Assembly: GCF_900454025.1 (NCBI RefSeq)
Contig: NZ_UGQM01000001.1
Location: forward strand, 3,348,001 to 3,412,000
DNA: 64,000 nucleotides
Direction of reading: 5' to 3'
Origin: Mycolicibacterium gilvum
GTDB taxonomy: Bacteria; Actinomycetota; Actinomycetes; Mycobacteriales; Mycobacteriaceae
Positions 1 through 7,895 of this stretch are shown in pieces. The position numbers and the translations under genes were made by a program. The notes under the pieces are model-generated. The model made no database searches, was not told the DNA's origin, and was given only the letters and a program-made list of their open reading frames with translations. The first letter of the stretch is position 1, and each line of letters opens with the position of its first letter.

Positions 1-300
1 GCCGCGATCTGGGGGTCGTCCAGTCGATGGGTGCGGTGGGGTCAAGTGCCGATAACGCGTTGGCCGAATCGTTCAACGCCGCCCTCAAGCGCGAGATTCT
101 GCAAGACCGTAACTGCTGGCCGGACGCGGCGATCTGCCGCCGTGAGGTCTTTCGGTGGCTGGCCCGCTACAACACCACACGACGGCACTCCTACTGCCGT
201 CATTCCAGCCCCGCGACCTACGAAAGGAACCTGACACCGGCTACGCTGCCCGAAGCCGCATAACCACAAATCCCGTGTCCACTACATGGGGGCAAGGCCC
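1..300 (+). mobile_element. IS3-family element A, 3' part (cut by window start)
   Basis: This is the right-hand part of the element seen complete and inverted at 38584-39921. The orfB end and the terminal sequence up to CAAGGCCC at 300 match it. At base 300 it abuts the interior of element B, 12 bp before the B orfA start, so the outermost B sequence (its left inverted repeat) is missing here. Either A inserted into the left leader of B, with the rest of B lying upstream of the window, or B was truncated. Confidence 0.88.
3..263 (+). CDS. IS3-family transposase OrfB (element A), C-terminal fragment
   Basis: These are the last 86 residues of the DDE transposase of element A, matching residues 214-299 of the complete copy at 38621-39520. 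The fragment holds the region around the third catalytic residue (NALAESFNA, glutamate 235 of the full protein) and the typical IS3 tail with WLARYNTTRRHS. The 5' end lies outside the window, so its function cannot be judged here. Confidence 0.9.
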   Translation, partial: RDLGVVQSMGAVGSSADNALAESFNAALKREILQDRNCWPDAAICRREVFRWLARYNTTRRHSYCRHSSPATYERNLTPATLPEAA

Positions 301-312
301 GTTGTTTGCATC

Positions 313-624
313 ATGCCGAACAAGTACGACGACGAGTTCAAGGCCCGCGCGGTACGGCTGGTGGCCGACCATGCCGAGGAGTACGACACCCGCACCGCCT
401 GCATCACCGCGGTAGCCAAGCGGTTGGGGGTGTCCTACGAATCTTTGCGCCGGTGGGTCAACCAGGTCGAGGTGGACACCGGCCAGCGGGATGGAGTGCC
501 CACCGATATCGCGCGGGAGAACAAGGAGCTCAAGCGCAAGAATCGTGAGCTTGAGGAAACCATCGAAATCCTCAAGGCGGCAACAAGTTTCTTCGCGCGG
601 GAGAGCGACCCGCGACACCGTTGA
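313..624 (+). CDS. IS3-family transposase OrfA (element B, left copy)
   Basis: A 103-residue helix-turn-helix protein that recognises the element ends. The N-terminal half has the HTH_Tnp_1 pattern (DEFKARAVRLV, then AKRLGVSYESLRRWV), and the C-terminal half is a charged leucine-zipper-like coiled coil (ENKELKRKNRELEETIEIL). The ATG at 313 is chosen because the equivalent start is shared by all three B copies. The stop overlaps the orfB start (TTGA). In this family OrfA and an OrfAB frameshift fusion act together in transposition. Confidence 0.92.
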   Translation: MPNKYDDEFKARAVRLVADHAEEYDTRTACITAVAKRLGVSYESLRRWVNQVEVDTGQRDGVPTDIARENKELKRKNRELEETIEILKAATSFFARESDPRHR

Positions 625-1583
625 TTTGTGCGTTCATCGCCGAGCATCGGGCTCGGTTCGGGGTCGCTCCGATCTGCCGCGTGCTCACCGAGCACGGGTG
701 CCAGATCGCCCCGAGGACCTTCTACGCCTGGCTGACCCGACCCCCATCAGCCCGGGAGCTGTGGGACACCGTGATCACCGAGGTGCTGGCCGGCTTCTAC
801 GAGCCCGACGAGCACGGTCGGCGCAAGCCCGAGTCGCTGTATGGCGCCACCAAGATGTGGGCTCACTTGCAACGCCAGGGCATCGCGGTGGCCCGCTGCA
901 CCGTGGAGCGTCTCATGCGGACCAACGGCTGGCGTGGAGTTACTCGCCGCAAGAAGGTCCGCACCACCGTCTCGGATCCGGCCGCCGACCGGGCTGCCGA
1001 TCTGGTGAAGCGCCAGTTCCGGGTGCCGGCCCCCAACGTGCTGCTGGTGGCGGACTTCACCTACGTACGGCTGTCCAACGGGATGTTCGTGTACACCGCA
1101 TTCGCCATCGACGCCTACGCGGGCCGGATTGTGGGATGGACCTGCTCGGCCAGCAAGGAAGACCGGTTCGTGCGCCGAGCGATCCGCCATGCCGCACACC
1201 TCCGAAGCGGCGAGGGTAATCCATTGTTGGGCAATACTATTCACCACAGCGACGCGGGCTCTCAATACACGTCTGTGCGGTTCGGGGAAACCCTGGCTCT
1301 GTCCGGGCTTGTGGCCTCGATCGGCACGGTCGGGGATGCCTTCGATAACGCTTTGGCCGAAACGACCATAGGGCTGTACAAGACCGAAGCAGTCCGCGAC
1401 GACTCACCATTCCGGCGGGGTCCCTTGCACCGTCTGACCGATGTCGAACTGCTCACCGCCGAGTGGGTGCACTGGTACAACACCGACCGGCTCATGCACC
1501 GCCTGGGCCGCATCCCACCCATCGAGTACGAGACCGTCTACTACGCTACAAACACAGCCCCATCAGAGGCTGCGCACCAGTAA
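621..1583 (+). CDS. IS3-family transposase OrfB (element B, left copy)
   Basis: A 320-residue DDE integrase-core (rve) transposase. Catalytic residues are visible at D145 (VADFTYV), D211 (HHSDAGS) and E247 (NALAETT), giving the DD(35)E spacing of IS3 elements. The frame is -1 relative to orfA. The TTG at 621 overlaps the orfA stop, so it is made either by coupling or, as usual in IS3, by -1 frameshifting into an OrfAB fusion; no classical A-rich slip site is obvious. The protein differs from the inner right-hand copy mainly at residue 46 (E here, A there). Confidence 0.92.
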   Translation: MICAFIAEHRARFGVAPICRVLTEHGCQIAPRTFYAWLTRPPSARELWDTVITEVLAGFYEPDEHGRRKPESLYGATKMWAHLQRQGIAVARCTVERLMRTNGWRGVTRRKKVRTTVSDPAADRAADLVKRQFRVPAPNVLLVADFTYVRLSNGMFVYTAFAIDAYAGRIVGWTCSASKEDRFVRRAIRHAAHLRSGEGNPLLGNTIHHSDAGSQYTSVRFGETLALSGLVASIGTVGDAFDNALAETTIGLYKTEAVRDDSPFRRGPLHRLTDVELLTAEWVHWYNTDRLMHRLGRIPPIEYETVYYATNTAPSEAAHQ

Positions 1584-1585
1584 CC

Positions 1586-1612
1586 GGTGTGCATCAAACC
1601 CGGGGCGGTTCA
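1586..1612 (+). repeat. Right terminal inverted repeat of element B
   Basis: A 27-bp terminus starting GGTGTGCATCAAAC and ending CGGTTCA. It is the near-perfect inverse of the left ends at 35899-35925 and 36480-36506 (25 of 27 positions). It marks the junction with interrupted tniB. Confidence 0.9.
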
Positions 1613-2406
1613 AGATCACCAACGAGGGTCAGCTGCTCACTTTGCTGAATCAACGCGAGATCGGCGCCCGGCGAGGGCTGATCGTCTCCGGTGGCGCAGC
1701 CACCGGAAAGACCACGGCCATCAAACAACTCGGCCGGTTCCACGAACTTCGGATCCGCACCCGTTACTCGGACAAAACCCGCATCCCTGTCGTCTACGTG
1801 ACCGCTCCACCGAAGGGCTCAGCACGCAAGCTCGCAATGGAATTCGCCCGCTTCCTCGGGCTTCCACCGGTACGACGGATGAACGTCACCGATATCGCCG
1901 ACGCGGTGTGCCAAGTGCTCATCGATGCGCGTACCGACATAGTGGTCGTCGACGAGATCCATAACCTCAATCTCGATACCCGTGCCGGAGAAGAACTTTC
2001 CGATCACCTCAAGTACTTCACCGAACACCTGCCCGCGACCTTCGTCTACGCCGGCATTGACGTCGAACGCTCCGGAGTGTTTACCGGTACTCGCGGCCGC
2101 CAGCTTGCCGGGCGCTGCGGTGTCATCAACACAGCGGCCTTCCCGTATGGGCAGGAGTGGCGGGCTCTGGTCGCCGCGATGGAGGGAACCCTGCGACTGC
2201 ACCGACACGAGCCGGGCACGCTCGTGCGCCAGACGAAACACCTGCACCAGCGCACCGGCGGAATGATCGGAAGCCTCGCCCACCTCATCCGCTCGGCAGC
2301 CATCCGGGCAATGCTGGACCACACCGAACACATCGACCGCGAGGGCTTGGACAGCGTCCTCATCGACTACGCGGCTCAGGCCTCAGCCCAACGCAGCGCC
2401 GGATAG
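1613..2406 (+). pseudogene. tniB: TniB/TnsC-like transposition AAA+ ATPase, 5' truncated by element B
   Basis: An open frame of about 264 residues continues out of element B. It carries an AAA+ core: Walker A in SGGAATGKTTAI, Walker B in IVVVDEIHNLN and a sensor region near TFVYAGIDV. This fits TniB, the ATP-dependent target-selection regulator of Tn402/Tn5053-type transposons. The N-terminal residues and start codon were lost where element B inserted; the only in-frame upstream ATG lies inside the IS in a non-native frame. A tniQ gene follows after 2 bp, the normal tniB-tniQ order. tniA is not in the window. TniB is probably not functional unless expressed as an IS fusion. Confidence 0.82.
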
Positions 2407-2408
2407 CA

Positions 2409-3272
2409 GTGATCACCGACTGGCCCCGACTCCCACCACGACCACTTCCGCAGTCAGTCACCGCATTTCGCGATGAGACCGTGTACTCCTTCACCACCCG
2501 ACTCGCCCACGCCAACAGAATCCCACCCCAAAGCCTGCGCGACTACGCCGCACGCGAGAGCCATTACGTCGACCCTGAGCGCCTCGCCCGCCTCAGCGGC
2601 TACCCACGACATGTCCTCTGCGCCCGACTGCGGGGCCTGACCGCTGATGAACGTGATCTCACCCGCCAGCGGGCACGTGCCCGCCCGATTTGCCGGTACT
2701 GCACAGCACGGCGAGGGGTGCCCCAGCCGGTCCATTGCTGGTTGCCCGACCACCTCACCGTCTGTCATCGCCACGGCCGCTGGATTGGCCCCTCCGCCCA
2801 GCGATGGGACGATCAGATGTCACTGAAACACCATCCAGCTGTTGCCCGATCTGCCAGGGCACATCATGCCCTGGCCAAGCGCAATGCCCCCGACATCGTT
2901 GAGCTAGCGATCAACGACGCATCACGTATAGTGCTGCGGCAGCGCCGATTCCGACGGGATGACGGTCTCGGTGATAGCGCGGCCACCGGTATCGCATTAC
3001 GGGGGCGATGGGCCAGCATCTCAACGGTCAACCTGCACATCGCCACCTACGTCGAAACAGTCCGGATGGCCGCAGTCATCATTGACCAGCGGCCAGCATT
3101 GTTGAACCGCACCGGCGATCCCAGTGTCGCCCGCGTAGCTCTCTTGGCAGCCGCGAACGCAGTGTTCGGCGCCGAGGATGAGACGGCGACCACCGCGGCC
3201 CTCGACGGCTGGCTGAACAACCAGCAGATCATCCGGAAGTCCCGCGATAAATCAATGATCGTTCATACCTGA
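2409..3272 (+). CDS. tniQ: TniQ-family transposition protein
   Basis: A 287-residue protein of the TniQ/TnsD family, which links target DNA to the TniB/TnsC ATPase. The N-terminus has the family's proline-rich opening (LPPRPLPQS) followed by a zinc-ribbon-like cluster with C95, C98, C119 and H122 (CRYC ... TVCHRHG). The GTG start follows the tniB stop by 2 bp, implying coupling to a gene that is now decapitated. It belongs with the remains of a Tn402-like transposon whose cargo is probably the adjacent metal-resistance genes. Confidence 0.8.
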   Translation: MITDWPRLPPRPLPQSVTAFRDETVYSFTTRLAHANRIPPQSLRDYAARESHYVDPERLARLSGYPRHVLCARLRGLTADERDLTRQRARARPICRYCTARRGVPQPVHCWLPDHLTVCHRHGRWIGPSAQRWDDQMSLKHHPAVARSARAHHALAKRNAPDIVELAINDASRIVLRQRRFRRDDGLGDSAATGIALRGRWASISTVNLHIATYVETVRMAAVIIDQRPALLNRTGDPSVARVALLAAANAVFGAEDETATTAALDGWLNNQQIIRKSRDKSMIVHT

Positions 3273-3361
3273 TGCAAAAGTCTTTATCTTGCAACCATAT
3301 TCGTAGGAAAACCCATTGCCAGCCGACCGTGAGGCATACGTAGATGGAAATACTAGACGAG

Positions 3362-3955
3362 CTAGAAAGCTAGGCCGCCGATCAGGATGACAATACCCAG
3401 TCCGATCAGAACAATCGGGAACAGGATGTGTTCCCATCGTTCGAGGATCTCCGCGATCGGGCGGCGGGTGGCAACATATCTGGCGATGACCACCAGCACC
3501 CCGACGAGAAGAAGGAAGACGACGCAGTAGGCCACGACGGCTGCGTGTCCGACGCTGAGGAAGACCGGGACGTAGACGCCGACGTTGTCGCCGCCGTTGG
3601 CGAAGGTCACGCCAGCGACCGCCCAGACGCTGACGGTCTTGCCCGCAACCTTCGCGTCACCATCATCGTCACCGTTTCCGCGCCAGGCTTGCCAAGCCGC
3701 CTTCAGTCCCAGGGCGAGGGGGATGAGTCCGAAGAACGGGATGACGTCGGGCGGCAGGAATGCGCCCGCACCTAGGGTCACGAGGACGGCGGCGCCGAGA
3801 ATTCCAGCGAATCCCAGGTATTGGCCGGCGGTGATCCGGGAGGTGGTCCCGCGTTGTCCTGCGCCGCGGGCGAAGAACAGTGAAAGCACGATGATGTCGT
3901 CGATGTTGGTGACGATGAACAGCCCGATCGCGGGCAGAACCGACGACAGGATCAT
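3362..3955 (-). CDS. cadD: CadD-family cadmium resistance transporter
   Basis: A hydrophobic protein of about 197 residues with the CadD-family N-terminal signature: a membrane helix running into TNIDDIIVLSLFFARG. It has five or six predicted membrane segments and a short charged loop (GNGDDDGDAK). CadD proteins confer cadmium (and weak zinc) resistance by export or sequestration. The ATG at 3955 starts at the family's usual N-terminus; a GTG at 3988 would add 11 residues and overlap the ATPase stop. It lies 19 bp downstream of the P-type ATPase on the same strand and is presumably cotranscribed with it and the cmtR-like repressor. Confidence 0.8.
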   Translation of the reverse strand: MILSSVLPAIGLFIVTNIDDIIVLSLFFARGAGQRGTTSRITAGQYLGFAGILGAAVLVTLGAGAFLPPDVIPFFGLIPLALGLKAAWQAWRGNGDDDGDAKVAGKTVSVWAVAGVTFANGGDNVGVYVPVFLSVGHAAVVAYCVVFLLLVGVLVVIARYVATRRPIAEILERWEHILFPIVLIGLGIVILIGGLAF

Positions 3956-3974
3956 GGGTGTGTGCCATCGGTGG

Positions 3975-5942
3975 TCACGACGGGGCACCCACTGCGGTCG
4001 CGGTGGCTAGGTTGGTTGACCGCTGTGCGGTGAGTGCGGTCAGTGCTGTGGTGCGGCCGGCGCGCACACCGTTGGCGATGACCACGATTTCGGCGAGTTC
4101 ATGGACGAGCACGACGGCGGCCAACCCGAGCACCCCGAACAAAGCCAGCGGCATCAGCACAATGATCAGTCCGAGGGATAGGCCGACGTTTTGCAGCATG
4201 ATCCGTCGGGCGCGGCGGGCATGGGTGAATGTTTGTGGCAGGTGGCGTAGGTCTTCACCCATGAGTGCGACGTCGGCGGTTTCGATGGCGACGTCGGTGC
4301 CCATGGCGCCCATCGCGATGCCGAGGTCGGCGGTAGCCAGTGCGGGGGCGTCGTTGACGCCATCGCCGACCATCGCGGTGGGGCGCTGGGTGCGGAGCTG
4401 TTCGATCAGTCGGGCTTTGTCTTCGGGGCGCAGATCGGCGTGCACGGTGTCGATGCCGACTTCGCGGGCCAGGGCGGCCGCGGTGGCGTGGTTGTCGCCG
4501 GTGAGCATCGCCACCTGGTAGCCGTCGCGGCGCAGCTGGGTGATGACTTCGGTTGCCTCGGGCCGCAATTCGTCACGCACGGCGATGGCACCGATCACCT
4601 GTCCGTTGTCTTCGACCAGGACGGCGGTGGCTCCGGCCTGCTGCATCCGGGTGACCTCGGCGGTGAGCGGACCTCGGTCGAGCCAGCCGGGGCGGCCCAG
4701 CCGGATGCGGTGCCCGTCGCGGTGGCCGGTGAGTCCGGCGCCGGTGACTGCCTCGACGTCGGCGGCGGGGGTGACGGTGCCGGCGGCGGCCAGGATCGCC
4801 GCGGCCAGGGGGTGTTCACTGCGGGCCTCTACGGCGGCCGCGAGGTCCAGGACGTGCTCGGGGGTGACGTCGGGGGTGGTGGCCACCTCGATGACGGTGG
4901 GCCGGTTGGCGGTGAGGGTACCGGTCTTATCCAGGGCGACCCCACGGATCCTGCCCAGCGCTTCCAGCGCGGCGCCACCTTTGACCAGGGCGCCCAGCTT
5001 GCTGGCGGCGCCGATGGCGGCGACGACCGTGACCGGTACCGAAATCGCCAGAGCACAGGGCGAGGCGGCGACCAGCACCACCAGAGCGCGTTCGATCCAG
5101 GTGGCGGGGTCACCGAGCAGGCTCCCCGCGACGGCGATCAGGGCGGCGGCGATCATCACGGCGGGGACCAGGGGTTTGGCGATGCGGTCAGCCAAACGTT
5201 GGGCGGCGCCCTTGCGGGACTGCTCGGCTTCCACGATGCGCACGATGCGGGCCAGGGAATTGTCCTCGGCGGTGGTGCTGACTTCTACTTCGAGGGCGCC
5301 GGCTCCGTTGATCGACCCGGCGAACACCTCATCACCGGGGCCGGCTTCAACGGGCACTGATTCGCCGGTGATGGCCGAGAGGTCCAGGGCGGTGCGGCCC
5401 CGGGTGATGATGCCGTCAGTGGCGACTCGTTCTCCGGGTTTGACGACCATGAGGTCACCGATGCGCAATTCTGTTGGCGCGATGGTTGTTTCGGTGCCGT
5501 CGCGGCGAACGGTGGCCTCATCGGGCACCAGCGACAGTAGTGCGCGCAGTCCGCGGCGGGTGCGGGCCAGCGAGTATTCCTCCAGGCCTTCGCTGATGGA
5601 GAACAGGAACGCCAGCATCGCGGCCTCACCGACCTCGCCGAGCAGCACCGCGCCCACGGCGGCGATGGTCATCAGCGTGCCGACCCCGATCTTGCCCTTG
5701 GCCAGCCGCCCCAGGGTGGACGGCACGAAGGTATAGGCGCCGGCCAGCAGCGCCGCTGCCTCCAACGTGAGCACCACCGGGTCGGCGGCGCCGACCAGGT
5801 TGGCGATCAACGCCGCCAGCAGCAGTACCCCGGAGAGCGCGGCGAACTGCAATTCTGTGATCTGCCAGAGCCGTTCGGGTTCACGCTCCTGCTCCTCGGC
5901 GCTGCGGGGTTCGTCGCTGCCGCAGCCACAGGCATCGCTCAT
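3975..5942 (-). CDS. Heavy-metal P1B-type ATPase (Cd/Zn/Co efflux)
   Basis: A 655-residue inner-membrane ATPase that exports divalent soft metals. Visible are a short Cys-rich N-terminus (DACGCG) instead of a full HMA domain, the actuator loop with TGES (192-195), the membrane metal site SPC (294-296), the phosphorylated aspartate D338 in DKTGTLT, the HP motif (SEHPLAAAI) and the hinge GDGVNDAPAL. SPC rather than CPC plus the missing HMA domain points to the P1B-4 subgroup, whose members move Co, Zn or Cd. The ATG at 5942 overlaps the repressor stop (ATGA). The regulator type and the neighbouring cadD favour Cd/Zn/Pb as substrates. A mycobacterial CtpG-like assignment is plausible but not proven. 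Confidence 0.88.
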   Translation of the reverse strand: MSDACGCGSDEPRSAEEQEREPERLWQITELQFAALSGVLLLAALIANLVGAADPVVLTLEAAALLAGAYTFVPSTLGRLAKGKIGVGTLMTIAAVGAVLLGEVGEAAMLAFLFSISEGLEEYSLARTRRGLRALLSLVPDEATVRRDGTETTIAPTELRIGDLMVVKPGERVATDGIITRGRTALDLSAITGESVPVEAGPGDEVFAGSINGAGALEVEVSTTAEDNSLARIVRIVEAEQSRKGAAQRLADRIAKPLVPAVMIAAALIAVAGSLLGDPATWIERALVVLVAASPCALAISVPVTVVAAIGAASKLGALVKGGAALEALGRIRGVALDKTGTLTANRPTVIEVATTPDVTPEHVLDLAAAVEARSEHPLAAAILAAAGTVTPAADVEAVTGAGLTGHRDGHRIRLGRPGWLDRGPLTAEVTRMQQAGATAVLVEDNGQVIGAIAVRDELRPEATEVITQLRRDGYQVAMLTGDNHATAAALAREVGIDTVHADLRPEDKARLIEQLRTQRPTAMVGDGVNDAPALATADLGIAMGAMGTDVAIETADVALMGEDLRHLPQTFTHARRARRIMLQNVGLSLGLIIVLMPLALFGVLGLAAVVLVHELAEIVVIANGVRAGRTTALTALTAQRSTNLATATAVGAPS

Positions 5943-6334
5943 TGCCGCGTCTCCTCGGTGTCGATCGCCGCACCCCGGGCGCCGGTTCCATAGGTGGGAC
6001 ACAACGCCACCGCGTTGCCGGTGGCCGCCAGCAGCGTTTCCGCCGCAGCGAGCACGTCCAGCAGCTCGGGGCGAGACAAGGAATAGAACACCTGACGGCC
6101 TTCTGGGCGGCCGGTGACCAGCCCACAGTCCCGCAGGCACGCCACGTGCGCGGAGACGGTGGATTGCGCCAACCCCAGCTCACCGATCAGATCGACAACT
6201 CGCGCCTCCCCGTCAGCCAGGCGGCGCACGATCGTCAACCGCGTCGCATCGGAGAGACTGTGGAACAGTGCCACCGCGGCATCGAGGTCGGACGTGTTGC
6301 CGGCCAGGCAGGTGTCCCGCTTATTCATCGTCAC
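5939..6334 (-). CDS. cmtR: CmtR-like ArsR/SmtB-family Cd/Pb sensor repressor
   Basis: A winged-helix repressor of about 131 residues. The core has the ArsR pattern (LSDATRLTIVRRL) and recognition helix region LAQSTVSAHVACLRDC. Cysteines at 66 and 70 (CLRDC) and at 112 (ALCP) match the arrangement of the three metal ligands of M. tuberculosis CmtR (C57, C61, C102), so it should release DNA on binding Cd(II) or Pb(II). The GTG at 6334 is preferred because a -10-like TATCAT ends six bases upstream, suggesting a leaderless mRNA; an ATG at 6328 is the alternative. It is first gene of a cmtR-ATPase-cadD operon and likely self-regulated. Confidence 0.85.
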   Translation of the reverse strand: MTMNKRDTCLAGNTSDLDAAVALFHSLSDATRLTIVRRLADGEARVVDLIGELGLAQSTVSAHVACLRDCGLVTGRPEGRQVFYSLSRPELLDVLAAAETLLAATGNAVALCPTYGTGARGAAIDTEETRQ

Positions 6335-6338
6335 ACAA

Positions 6339-6353
6339 CGATGATAACCATCG
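6339..6353 (-). promoter_or_regulatory. Putative CmtR operator overlapping the operon -10
   Basis: The perfect inverted repeat CGATG-N5-CATCG overlaps a TATCAT -10-like hexamer (6341-6346, minus strand) six bases before the GTG start of the repressor. The location fits autorepression. No strong -35 is visible. Confidence 0.45.
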
Positions 6354-6440
6354 AAGCCGATTTAGCGAAAGGGGCGCATTCGTGACAGCCATTCTCGGAG
6401 CTGCTCCCGGTCGCGGCGAGCGTCGCAGACGAATTCGGTC

Positions 6441-6539
6441 GTGCATCAGATCGGCTGATAAAGCTGGTCAAGTGGAATTCTCATCCGATCTGATACACCG
6501 CAGTTCAGCTCACTGGTCCTGTGTCAGATCAAATGAGAA
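6441..6539 (+). repeat. Three copies of a ~20-bp motif; candidate transposon end
   Basis: Copies lie at 6441-6461 (+), 6478-6498 (-) and 6521-6539 (+) with consensus GTG(t)ATCAGATCGGATGAGAA; the third lacks two bases. They fill the gene-free stretch (6335-6626) between the cadmium operon and vapBC. Clustered copies of a binding motif are what TniA/TnsB-type transposases use at element ends, so this may be the right end of the tni transposon. A resolution site or regulatory array is the alternative. Confidence 0.5.
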
Positions 6540-6626
6540 CGGACAACAACATCCGAGCACTGAATATCCAGGCTGGCTGACGGCCAATCAACTAACCGCC
6601 ACTAACCGCCACGCGACCGCGATCCT

Positions 6627-6655
6627 TTGTGGCTATAATTTTGTCGTTATATATC
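6627..6655 (+). promoter_or_regulatory. vapBC promoter and candidate operator
   Basis: TTGTGG (6627-6632) is 17 bp from TATATC (6650-6655). Between them TATAA-N8-TTATA (6634-6651) is an inverted repeat placed to act as a VapB/VapBC autoregulatory site. A strong ribosome site AAGGAGG (6666-6672) follows before the GTG at 6682. Confidence 0.45.
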
Positions 6656-6681
6656 GCCACCGTGGAAGGAGGTGGGTTGCC

Positions 6682-6936
6682 GTGGAAATTGGTATTCGGG
6701 AGCTGCGAGACCAGTTGAGCCGGCACTTGGCGGAGGTTCGGGAAGGGCGGACGGTGACCGTGACGGATCATGGACGTCCGATTGCGCGCATCGTGCCGGT
6801 AGAACGGCCGACGAAACTGGAGAGCCTCCGCGAGGAAGGCCGTGTCCAGCGTGCTCGAACCCGCAAGCAGCCCGCACCCGCCCCGCTGGCCACCGGCAGC
6901 ACGGTGAGCGACTTGGTCGGCGACCAGCGTCGGTGA
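6682..6936 (+). CDS. vapB: VapB-type antitoxin (Phd/YefM fold)
   Basis: An 84-residue protein with the Phd/YefM/VapB DNA-binding N-terminus: IRELRDQLSRHLAEV followed by VTVTDHGRPIARIVPV. The tail (residues 45-84) is basic and should wrap the toxin. The GTG at 6682 has AAGGAGG nine bases upstream. Its stop overlaps the vapC GTG (GTGA). It neutralises the downstream PIN-domain toxin and represses its own promoter. Confidence 0.88.
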   Translation: MEIGIRELRDQLSRHLAEVREGRTVTVTDHGRPIARIVPVERPTKLESLREEGRVQRARTRKQPAPAPLATGSTVSDLVGDQRR

Positions 6937-7379
6937 TCGGTTACCTGGACACCTCGGCCTTCGTGCCTCTGCTGATCGACGAGCCGGCCAGCGTCGCGTG
7001 CCGACGGTTCTGGGATGACGCCGATGCGATCGTGTCGTCGAGGCTGCTCTACGTTGAGACTGCAGCGGCCCTCGCCCAGGCGGGACGAATAGGGCGCCTC
7101 ACGGAGGGCGAGCATCTCCAGGCTCGCCGGCGTCTCGGCCAGATGTGGTCCGAGATGGACGTCATCGAGGTGGACGAGCAGATCGTGACCCGTGCCGCTG
7201 ACCTGGCACACCGTCTGTCTCTGCGTGGCTACGATGCTGTGCACGCCGCATCGGCCGAGCAACTCGATGACGACGATGTTGCAGCCGCGTCCGGAGACCA
7301 GCGACTGCTGAGCGCATGGATGGATCTCGGCATGGCAATCTACGACACCAACCAGAAGGCGACACCAGAGCCGGAGTGA
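6933..7379 (+). CDS. vapC: VapC PIN-domain ribonuclease toxin
   Basis: A 148-residue PIN-domain protein. The four acidic residues expected for the Mg-dependent RNase site are present: D6 (YLDTSAF), E42 (YVETAAAL), D101 (GYDAVHAA) and D122 (SGDQRLL). VapC toxins cleave tRNA or rRNA to stop growth when VapB is degraded. It is translationally coupled to vapB and looks intact. Its stop overlaps the possible GTG start of a relE-like remnant. Confidence 0.9.
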   Translation: MIGYLDTSAFVPLLIDEPASVACRRFWDDADAIVSSRLLYVETAAALAQAGRIGRLTEGEHLQARRRLGQMWSEMDVIEVDEQIVTRAADLAHRLSLRGYDAVHAASAEQLDDDDVAAASGDQRLLSAWMDLGMAIYDTNQKATPEPE

Positions 7380-7567
7380 TCGAGTTCATCACCACCACGT
7401 TGCCCACCAATCCGCATCAGCTATCAAGACCGCTCCGCTACGAGCTGACGGGCTGGCATGTGGCGCGCCGCGGCGATTACCGCGTAACGTTCCGGATCCT
7501 GGGCGATGACCGCGTGCTGCTCATCGGCCGCATCGAGCACCGTGCCCACGCATATAGGAGCCAGTAG
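7376..7567 (+). pseudogene. RelE/ParE-family toxin, C-terminal remnant
   Basis: The 63-residue frame reads as the C-terminal two thirds of a RelE-type toxin: FITTTLPTNPHQLSRPL, then ARRGDYRVTFRI and IGRIEHRAHAYR. The first strand and helix (about 25 residues) are missing; the frame begins at a GTG inside the vapC stop. No RelB-like antitoxin adjoins it. It looks like a scar of one toxin-antitoxin locus replaced by another; whether the short protein is made is unknown. Confidence 0.6.
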
Positions 7568-7864
7568 CGCAGCTGCAGAACGGCAACCATTCCCTGGCGC
7601 GCGAAGATCGTTCGATAGTGCCCCTTTGGGGTGGTGGACTTTGGATCGGCGTGGGTTCACGCGTGGTGATCAACGAGTCATGATGAATGCTAGGCGATTT
7701 GGGGTACACGGCTGCCGCGTCGGATCGAAACGGTGCATCAGAAGTCGCGGCAATGCGGTCCTATGTGGTGACGAACGCATTCCCTCGACCGCCGCAAACA
7801 TGACAGGGCGTGTCGGTGGCTCGTGTTTCGCTTGCCCAGAATAAGCAGGAGGCTTGCAGAGTAG
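7568..7864. other. Gene-free stretch between toxin loci
   Basis: No reading frame here has recognisable motifs or a convincing ribosome site. It presumably holds the promoter of the downstream higB-higA-chaperone operon near its right end. Confidence 0.4.
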
Positions 7865-7880
7865 TTTAGTGTTCGCTAAA
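7865..7880 (+). promoter_or_regulatory. Candidate HigA operator
   Basis: The palindrome TTTAGTGTTCGCTAAA sits directly before the ribosome site GGGAGGAGGG (7883-7892) and the GTG start of higB. The position suits autoregulation by the XRE antitoxin. Confidence 0.5.
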
Positions 7881-7895
7881 GTGGGAGGAGGGCTG

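Larger units (their letters stand above)
301..1612 (+). mobile_element. IS3-family element B, left copy (left end missing)
   Basis: The element contains orfA and orfB in overlapping frames and ends in a 27-bp right inverted repeat (1586-1612, ending CGGTTCA). It is almost identical to the inner copy at 36480-37833. The first 39 bp, including the left inverted repeat, are absent and replaced by the end of element A. On its right it interrupts tniB. It is in the same orientation as the two right-hand B copies, so the pair frames the island between them. Confidence 0.9.

Noticed and set aside
1441..2406. ATG 1441 as start of tniB
   Set aside because: The first ~57 codons are element B orfB read in another frame; homology to TniB begins only after base 1612.
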